A DNA stretch of 19,453 nt, from the NCBI GenBank assembly GCA_035763085.1, contig DASUBV010000201.1, positions 1 to 19,453 of the forward strand, written 5' to 3'. Both the position numbers and the translations under genes were made by a program. Below are positions 15,620 through 19,453 of the stretch, piece after piece. Position 1 is the first letter of the stretch. Every line of letters starts with the position of its first letter. The DNA comes from DASUBV01 sp035763085. GTDB taxonomy: Bacteria > Actinomycetota > Actinomycetes > Streptosporangiales > Streptosporangiaceae. The notes under the pieces are model-generated. The model ran no database searches. It had not been told where the DNA came from and was given only the letters and a program-made list of their open reading frames with translations.

Positions 15620-16600
15620 TCAGTCGTAGAACCCGAGGCGGCGCAGCTGCCGGGGGTCGCGCTGCCAGTCCCGGGCGATCTTGATGCGCAGGTCCAGGTA
15701 GACCCGGGCGCCGAGCAGGGCCTCGATCTGCTGCCGGGCCCGGGTGCCCACCGACTTGAGCCGGGTCCCCTTGGCGCCGATGACGATCGCCTTCTGGCTG
15801 GGGCGCTCGACATACATGATGGCGTGCACGTCGATCAGGTCGGGCCGGCCGTCGCGCGGGCCCATCTCCTCGACCTGGACGGCGATGGAGTGCGGCAGCT
15901 CGTCGCGGACGCCCTCCAGGATCGCCTCGCGGATCAGCTCGGCCACCAGCTGCTGCTCGGGCTCGTCGGTGAGATCCCCGTCGGGATACAGCGGCCGGCC
16001 GGGCGGCAGGTGTGACACGAGCACGCTGGTGAGCACGTCGAGCTGGAACCCCGACACCGCGGACACGGGCACGACATCGGCCCAGTCACCGAGCTCGCCC
16101 ACGGCCGCGAGCTGCCGGGCGACCTGCTCGCGGGTGGCCTGGTCGGTCTTGGTGACGATCGCGACCACCGGCGTCTTGCCCAGGCCGGCCAGCTCGGTGG
16201 CCAGGTACTTGTCGCCCGGCCCGATCCGCTCCCCGGCCGGGATGCACAGGCCGATGACGTCGACCTCGGTCAGCGTGGAGCGAACCAGGCTGTCCAGGCG
16301 CTCGCCGAGCAGGGTCCGCGGCCGGTGCAGGCCCGGCGTGTCCACGATGATCAGCTGGGCGTCGGGCCGGTGCACGATGCCGCGGATGGCCCGGCGGGTG
16401 GTCTGCGGCCGGCTGCTGGTAATGGCGATCTTGCTGCCGACCAGCGCGTTCATCAGGGTCGACTTGCCCACGTTGGGTCGTCCCGCGAAGCAGGCGAACC
16501 CGGACCGGAACCCGGCCGGCTCAGCCGCCCGCTCCGGCGGCGGCCGCTGCGGCGCTGGCGATGACGGCAGCCCCGGCTGCTGCGACGACGGCGATCCCAT
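15620..16600 (-). CDS. era: GTPase Era
   Basis: A 326-residue ribosome-assembly GTPase that binds the 3' end of 16S rRNA through a KH domain. All GTPase motifs are visible: G1 GRPNVGKS (40-47), G2 region with Thr in SSRPQTTRR (62-70), G3 DTPG (87-90), G4 TKTD (150-153) and G5 SA (180-181). The C-terminal KH domain (about 215-326) carries VIGAKGTRLKSVG (273-285) and ends RRLGFYD. The first 33 residues are a Pro/Ser/Gln-rich extension beyond the usual bacterial start, and FACFAGRPNVGKST is where conservation begins. ATG at 16600 follows a GAGAAT box by 6 bases and a GGGG-rich stretch, so either a leaderless mRNA or a weak ribosome site is possible. It is the last gene of the minus-strand series deaminase-like, methyltransferase, era. 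Confidence 0.96.
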   Translation of the reverse strand: MGSPSSQQPGLPSSPAPQRPPPERAAEPAGFRSGFACFAGRPNVGKSTLMNALVGSKIAITSSRPQTTRRAIRGIVHRPDAQLIIVDTPGLHRPRTLLGERLDSLVRSTLTEVDVIGLCIPAGERIGPGDKYLATELAGLGKTPVVAIVTKTDQATREQVARQLAAVGELGDWADVVPVSAVSGFQLDVLTSVLVSHLPPGRPLYPDGDLTDEPEQQLVAELIREAILEGVRDELPHSIAVQVEEMGPRDGRPDLIDVHAIMYVERPSQKAIVIGAKGTRLKSVGTRARQQIEALLGARVYLDLRIKIARDWQRDPRQLRRLGFYD

Positions 16601-16606
16601 CCCCCG

Positions 16607-16612
16607 ATTCTC
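16607..16612 (-). promoter_or_regulatory. -10-like box just upstream of era
   Basis: On the minus strand GAGAAT (16612-16607) is followed by six bases and then the era ATG, the leaderless spacing seen at recO and the deaminase-like gene. The -12 T is missing, and CTAGGGGAG nearby could instead be a ribosome site. Confidence 0.3.
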
Positions 16613-16687
16613 CCCTAGCCCGGCACTCTGTTTGCCCGCTCCCCGGCGGAATGCCTGGCAGGCACCGCCTTCCCTCGTCGCAGGCTC

Positions 16688-17539
16688 TCAGTCCAGGCGG
16701 CGCCGGCATCCCGCCGACTCGCTCAGGGGCTCCCAGACGGTGGTCTGCTTGACCTCGGCGTCCTCGAGGCCGGGCCAGACCGGCACGGCGTAGCTGGCCA
16801 GGGCGCGCAGCCCGCCGGGCGGCAGGTAGGTGCGGCCGGGGTCGCCGATCAGCGCCCGGGCCCCGGCGTCCCGGGCCCGGCCCAGGAACGCCAGCATGCG
16901 ATGGGCGAGCCGCCGCTCGTACCAGGCGTCGCCGACAAGCACCAGGTCGGCGGTGATGTCCCCGCCCTCGGCCCGCAGCGTGCCGCTGGCCAGCAGGTCG
17001 GTGACAGTGACGGTGACGCGTACGTCGTTGGCCCGGCTGTTGAGGCCGATCGCGGCGGCGGCCATCGGGTCGATGTCGCTGGCGGTGACGTGCGCGGCGC
17101 CGGCCAGGGCGGCGGCAATGGCGACCAGCCCGGACCCGGCGGCCATGTCCAGCACGTTCTGGCCGGCGACCCGCTCGGGGTGATCCAGGATGTAGCGGGC
17201 CAGCGCGATCCCCCCGGCCCAGGGATAAGCCCAGAACGGCGGCGCGAGGTCAGCCCGGCCGAGTTCGCGCTCGGTCTGCTCCCACAGCGCGGTCGGCTCC
17301 GCGTGACTCAGGAACAGCTCGATCTCGGGGACCAGCGGCACGGCCGACCGGCGGGTCCGGGCCTCGATGAACGCGGCGGCCCGCCCGGGCGGCAGGCTGG
17401 CCCCGCCCGGCACTGGCGTCCTGCCCGGCACTGCCGTGCTGCCCGGCGCTTTCGTGCTATCCGGCGCTGACCTGCCGCCGGGTGTGCTGCCGGGCGCTGG
17501 CGCCTTAGGCGCTGACCGGGCGGACTCGGGAGCGTCCAT
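16688..17539 (-). CDS. Class I SAM-dependent methyltransferase, ETFB-lysine/METTL20-like
   Basis: A 283-residue protein. From residue 56 it follows the pattern of METTL20/ETFB-KMT-like protein methyltransferases: RSAVPLVPEIELFLSHAEP, PPFWAYPWAGGIALARYIL (100-118), motif I VLDMAAGSGLVAIAA (129-143), motif II DIDP (155-158) and the post-II VGDAWYERR (202-210). Eukaryotic relatives methylate lysines on the electron-transfer flavoprotein beta subunit; the bacterial substrate is not established, and no ETF gene is present here. Residues 1-53 are a Pro/Gly/Ser/Thr-rich extension encoded by an 18-bp tandem repeat and probably disordered. ATG at 17539 has AGGA a few bases upstream; in-frame GTG codons inside the repeat are alternative starts that would remove most of the extension. 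It lies 42 bp after the deaminase-like gene and 87 bp before era on the same strand. Confidence 0.82.
   Translation of the reverse strand: MDAPESARSAPKAPAPGSTPGGRSAPDSTKAPGSTAVPGRTPVPGGASLPPGRAAAFIEARTRRSAVPLVPEIELFLSHAEPTALWEQTERELGRADLAPPFWAYPWAGGIALARYILDHPERVAGQNVLDMAAGSGLVAIAAALAGAAHVTASDIDPMAAAAIGLNSRANDVRVTVTVTDLLASGTLRAEGGDITADLVLVGDAWYERRLAHRMLAFLGRARDAGARALIGDPGRTYLPPGGLRALASYAVPVWPGLEDAEVKQTTVWEPLSESAGCRRRLD
17406..17500 (-). repeat. 18-bp in-frame tandem repeat in the methyltransferase N-terminus
   Basis: Plus-strand units CCCGGCACTGGCGTCCTG (17406-17423), CCCGGCACTGCCGTGCTG (17424-17441), CCCGGCGCTTTCGTGCTA (17442-17459) and TCCGGCGCTGACCTGCCG (17460-17477) follow without gaps, then decay. 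Each encodes six residues, giving PGSTAV-, PGRTPV- and PGGASL-like units. The 18-bp period keeps the frame, so unit number could change without breaking the gene. Confidence 0.75.
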
Positions 17540-17581
17540 GGCAGTCCTGACAGGTGACGGTGCCGCCGGGGCAGCGCGGGC

Positions 17582-17956
17582 CTAGGCGCGCAGCGTGGCG
17601 CGCAGGCTCCCGTCGGAGGCGGCGTGGAACACGACGGCGGCCGGGCCCAGGTCCCGGACGGCGGCCAGGTCCACGGGGTCGGGCCCGGGTCCGTCGCTGA
17701 CCAGGGCCGCCGCCTCCAGGCTGGAGGCGCCGCTGGAGGCGGCCATGGCGACGGCCAGGTGCAGGGCGGACAGCCGCAGCGAGGGCAGCGCGACCGCGGC
17801 GGCGGCATAGGTACGGCCGGTCTCGTCCCGGACGGCGGCGCCCTCGGCGGCCGCGACTCGGGCCCTGGCCGACCGGGCCAGGGTAATGATCTTGAGATCC
17901 TCGGGACCGGGCTCCCCGGTCACCGGCCGGGTCTCCCCGGGATGGGCCTCGCTCAC
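17582..17956 (-). CDS. Cytidine-deaminase-like protein lacking the catalytic zinc motifs
   Basis: A 124-residue protein with the overall size and order of a homotetrameric cytidine deaminase: an N-terminal helix (EDLKIITLARSARARVAA), a strand pair (GAAVRDETGRTYAAAAVAL), a helix (LRLSALHLAVAMAASSGA) and a hydrophobic strand (AAALVSDGPG). It lacks the C-A-E and P-C-x-x-C-R-Q motifs that hold the catalytic zinc, and has no cysteine at all. Similar shortened proteins sit beside era in Streptomyces-type genomes and are often labelled cytidine deaminase. I infer a pseudoenzyme with a non-catalytic role. GTG at 17956 follows TAGACT by 6 bases with no ribosome site, fitting a leaderless start. It is first in a likely transcript with the methyltransferase and possibly era. 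Confidence 0.78.
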   Translation of the reverse strand: MSEAHPGETRPVTGEPGPEDLKIITLARSARARVAAAEGAAVRDETGRTYAAAAVALPSLRLSALHLAVAMAASSGASSLEAAALVSDGPGPDPVDLAAVRDLGPAAVVFHAASDGSLRATLRA

Positions 17957-17962
17957 GGGCCG

Positions 17963-17968
17963 AGTCTA
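17963..17968 (-). promoter_or_regulatory. -10 box for the deaminase-like gene, probable leaderless start
   Basis: On the minus strand TAGACT (17968-17963) is a full TANNNT match, 6 bases before the GTG at 17956, with no Shine-Dalgarno between. This is the clearest leaderless arrangement in the window. No strong -35 is recognisable in the GC-rich flank. Confidence 0.5.
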
Positions 17969-18052
17969 GTGCGGCCTGCGACCGGCCCGGCGCTTCTTGC
18001 CGATTGGACGACCGGCCGCCGGCCTGCGCGGCACCGGCCTGGCCGGCCCGGG

Positions 18053-18180
18053 CGGGCCGGTCCAGGGGGCCGGTCCAGGCGGGCCGGTCCAGGCGGGCCG
18101 GTCCAGGCGGGCCGGTCCAGGCTGCCGGTCGAGGGGGCCGGTCGAGGGCCGGCCCAGGGGCCGGTCCAGGGCCGGCCCCG
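18053..18180 (+). repeat. GC-rich 14-bp tandem repeat (VNTR-like)
   Basis: The unit CGGGCCGGTCCAGG is exact at 18053-18066, 18080-18093, 18094-18107 and 18108-18121. A 13-base copy lies at 18067-18079, and degraded copies (CTGCCGGTCGAGG, GGGCCGGTCGAGG, GGCCGGTCCAGG) run to about 18180. It fills the gap between the methyltransferase stop (18194) and the upstream region of the deaminase-like gene. Adjacent exact copies suggest recent slippage. It may act as a structured spacer or terminator; no coding role is seen. Confidence 0.8.
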
Positions 18181-18193
18181 CGAGCTGGGAGAG

Positions 18194-18940
18194 CTAGCCG
18201 CGGCGGGCGATCGTGATGATCTCGCGGCTGGTCCCGGTGACCGGCGTGCCGTCCCAGTCGCCGTGCTGCGCCTCGATCCGGAAGCCCGCGCCGGCCAGCA
18301 GGTCGTTCAGCTCGGCGACATCGAGGAAACGCAGGCTCTCCCGGCCCACCCGGAGCACCGTGCCGTCCTGCCCGGCCGTAGTGCCGGTGAAGGTGACCAC
18401 CCCGTCGCTGACGGACTCAACCTCGTGCCAGACCCGCAGCGCGCGGCCCGCGGCGTCGGTTACGTCGGCGGCGTTGGCCGGGGTCCAGGTCGTCCAGGCC
18501 CGCGCTTGCGGATGGCGGGTCTCGAAGGCGAACCGGCCGCCGTCGCGCAGCGAGTCGCGGATGGCGGCCAGGGACTCGCGCAGGTCCGGTGCGGTGACCA
18601 GGCACTGGAAGGCGTGACTGGTCATCGTGGCCAGGGCGAACCCGGCCTCGCCCGGCCGGCAGGCCTGCCGCGCGGCGGCGGCGGTGGCCTCCAGCCACTC
18701 GATGTCGGTCCGGCGGCGGGCCCGGTCCAGGGCGGCCACGTCAGGATCCAGGCCGACGAGCCGGCCGGGGTGGCCCTGCTCGCGGGCCCGGTGCAGCATC
18801 GCGCCGGTGCCGCAGCCGACGTCCAGGACCGTTTCCGCAGCCATCACGAGGTCGGTATAGAAGCGATCGGCGGGGTACTGAGCGGGGTCCCAGGGATACA
18901 GGACGTCGTAGAGGGCGGCGTCGTCAGCGTCGGAGTACAC
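18194..18940 (-). CDS. Class I SAM-dependent methyltransferase, small-molecule type
   Basis: A 248-residue protein from the GTG at 18940. It begins VYSDADDAALYDVLYPWD, a start typical of a small actinobacterial methyltransferase group. SAM-binding motif I is VLDVGCGTGAML (38-49), motif II is VGLDPDVAALDRAR (62-75), and the post-motif region includes FALATMTSHAFQCLV and LRDGGRFAFETRHPQAR, the motif III-like loop after a DSLRDGG turn. The C-terminal half (about 150-240) is a beta-rich cap ending in LNDLLAGAGFRIEAQHGDW and REIITIARRG. The substrate is unknown. The frame stays open to an ATG at 19003, which would add 21 residues without family resemblance or a ribosome site. It is followed downstream by the 14-bp repeat array. 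Confidence 0.85.
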   Translation of the reverse strand: MYSDADDAALYDVLYPWDPAQYPADRFYTDLVMAAETVLDVGCGTGAMLHRAREQGHPGRLVGLDPDVAALDRARRRTDIEWLEATAAAARQACRPGEAGFALATMTSHAFQCLVTAPDLRESLAAIRDSLRDGGRFAFETRHPQARAWTTWTPANAADVTDAAGRALRVWHEVESVSDGVVTFTGTTAGQDGTVLRVGRESLRFLDVAELNDLLAGAGFRIEAQHGDWDGTPVTGTSREIITIARRG

Positions 18941-19162
18941 CGCGATAGCTTCGCGGCCGGGGTCGCAGGTGCTCAACCGGTTATTTCCGGCGATCTCCGG
19001 CATCGCCAGGGCGTCGCCAGCGGGCCGCCCCGCGCCACAGGGCCGCCGACCGCCGGCCTGGCGCCCCCGCGGCCGGGACCACAGTACGCCGGTGCCGCCG
19101 GGAGCGTCCCCCGGGCGTCCTGCGCCCCGGCGAAGAGGCGTGGCGGTGAGATTCGGGGCGTT
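18941..19162. other. Intergenic region upstream of the small-molecule methyltransferase
   Basis: About 220 bp with no convincing gene. It should hold the methyltransferase promoter (minus strand); TTGAGC (18977-18972) could be a -35, but no well-spaced -10 is recognisable. Confidence 0.35.
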
Positions 19163-19453
19163 CTATGCCCCGGTGCTGCCCCGGCTGCCTGGCCGGGCGC
19201 CCGCCCGGTGGCCGCCGTGGCCGCCGCCATTGCCGCTGCGGTTACCGGCCCCGCGGTCACTCCCGCTGCGATCATCGGCGCTGCGGTCGACGGCCCCGTG
19301 CGCCGGACTGCTGCCCGTCCCGCCCGCCCCGCCTGTTCCGCTGCCAGGGCCGCCGCCGGTCCCGGTGCCGGGCGCCCGGTCGCCGACGGGGCTGCGACCG
19401 GCGTCCCGGCCTGCGCTCTCGCCCGGCTCGGTCCGGCCGGACCCAGGGCCGGC
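19163..19453 (-). CDS. Possible C-terminal Gly/Ser/Arg-rich tail of a protein starting outside the window
   Basis: A minus-strand frame is open from the window edge to a TAG at 19163-19165, 96 residues with about 85% G/C at third positions. The sequence is hydrophilic and low-complexity (DAGRSPVGDRAPGTGTGGGP, then DRSADDRSGSDRGAGNRS, then GNGGGHGGHRAGARPG), as in disordered tails. Actinobacterial gene order near era would put a CBS-domain hemolysin/CorC-like membrane protein upstream, and such proteins can carry disordered tails; that identity is inference only. Random open frames are common at this GC content. Confidence 0.35.
   Translation of the reverse strand, partial: AGPGSGRTEPGESAGRDAGRSPVGDRAPGTGTGGGPGSGTGGAGGTGSSPAHGAVDRSADDRSGSDRGAGNRSGNGGGHGGHRAGARPGSRGSTGA

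Noticed and set aside
18053..18180. CRISPR array
   Set aside because: Units are 14 bp and directly adjacent, with no unique spacers and no cas genes in the window. It is a simple tandem repeat.
18973..19275. 100-residue minus-strand open frame
   Set aside because: Ala/Gly/Pro low-complexity translation that overlaps another frame with better composition and has no ribosome site.

Overview
The window is very GC-rich, third codon positions are almost always G or C, and GTG starts are common. Together with the actinobacterial character of RecO, UppS, GlyRS, Era and PPDK, this points to a high-GC actinomycete (Streptosporangiales, Frankia or Streptomyces-like). I cannot name the genus from sequence alone. 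From memory of Streptomyces-type genomes, genes for dGTPase, PPDK, GlyRS, UppS, RecO, a cytidine-deaminase-like protein and Era lie near each other in conserved order. I therefore read most of the window as core chromosome with small lineage-specific insertions.

Layout, left to right. (1) Positions 1-479 hold a GNAT acetyltransferase on the minus strand, cut by the window edge. (2) About 580-2307 is a complete IS1634-type insertion sequence with an intact DDE transposase, inserted between genes. (3) 2396-7666 is a minus-strand run: ppdK, then dgt (GTGA overlap), then a 97-bp gap packed with hairpins, then an FAD-dependent ferredoxin-reductase-like gene ending in a hairpin. (4) 8065-8952 is a plus-strand 6-phosphogluconate-dehydrogenase-like oxidoreductase, followed by a degenerate tandem repeat. 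(5) 9258-9968 is an unrecognised membrane-anchored, four-cysteine exported protein whose 3' end overlaps the convergent glyS gene. (6) 11528-11878 is a small membrane protein, and 12802-11933 / 13551-12799 is the recO-uppS operon. (7) 13635-14258 is a zinc-ribbon/TerB-like protein, divergent from a double-GNAT protein (14453-15445). (8) 15620-17956 on the minus strand holds a cytidine-deaminase-like pseudoenzyme, a METTL20/ETFB-KMT-like methyltransferase and era. (9) 18053-18180 is a 14-bp tandem repeat, followed by a class I methyltransferase and, at the right edge, the probable glycine-rich tail of another minus-strand protein.

Functionally the window combines translation (GlyRS), ribosome assembly (Era), recombination repair (RecO), cell-wall lipid carrier synthesis (UppS), nucleotide-pool control (dGTPase) and the pyruvate/PEP node (PPDK). 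I see no CRISPR array, toxin-antitoxin pair, biosynthetic cluster, phage module or recognisable defence system, and no tRNA or rRNA.

The most unusual features are structural: a perfect 15-bp inverted repeat inside the start of dgt, a chain of four hairpins or palindromes between dgt and the reductase gene, repeated -10-like boxes placed 6-7 nt before start codons (suggesting leaderless mRNAs), stop/start overlaps that use GTG and TTG, and three unrelated GC-rich tandem repeats.
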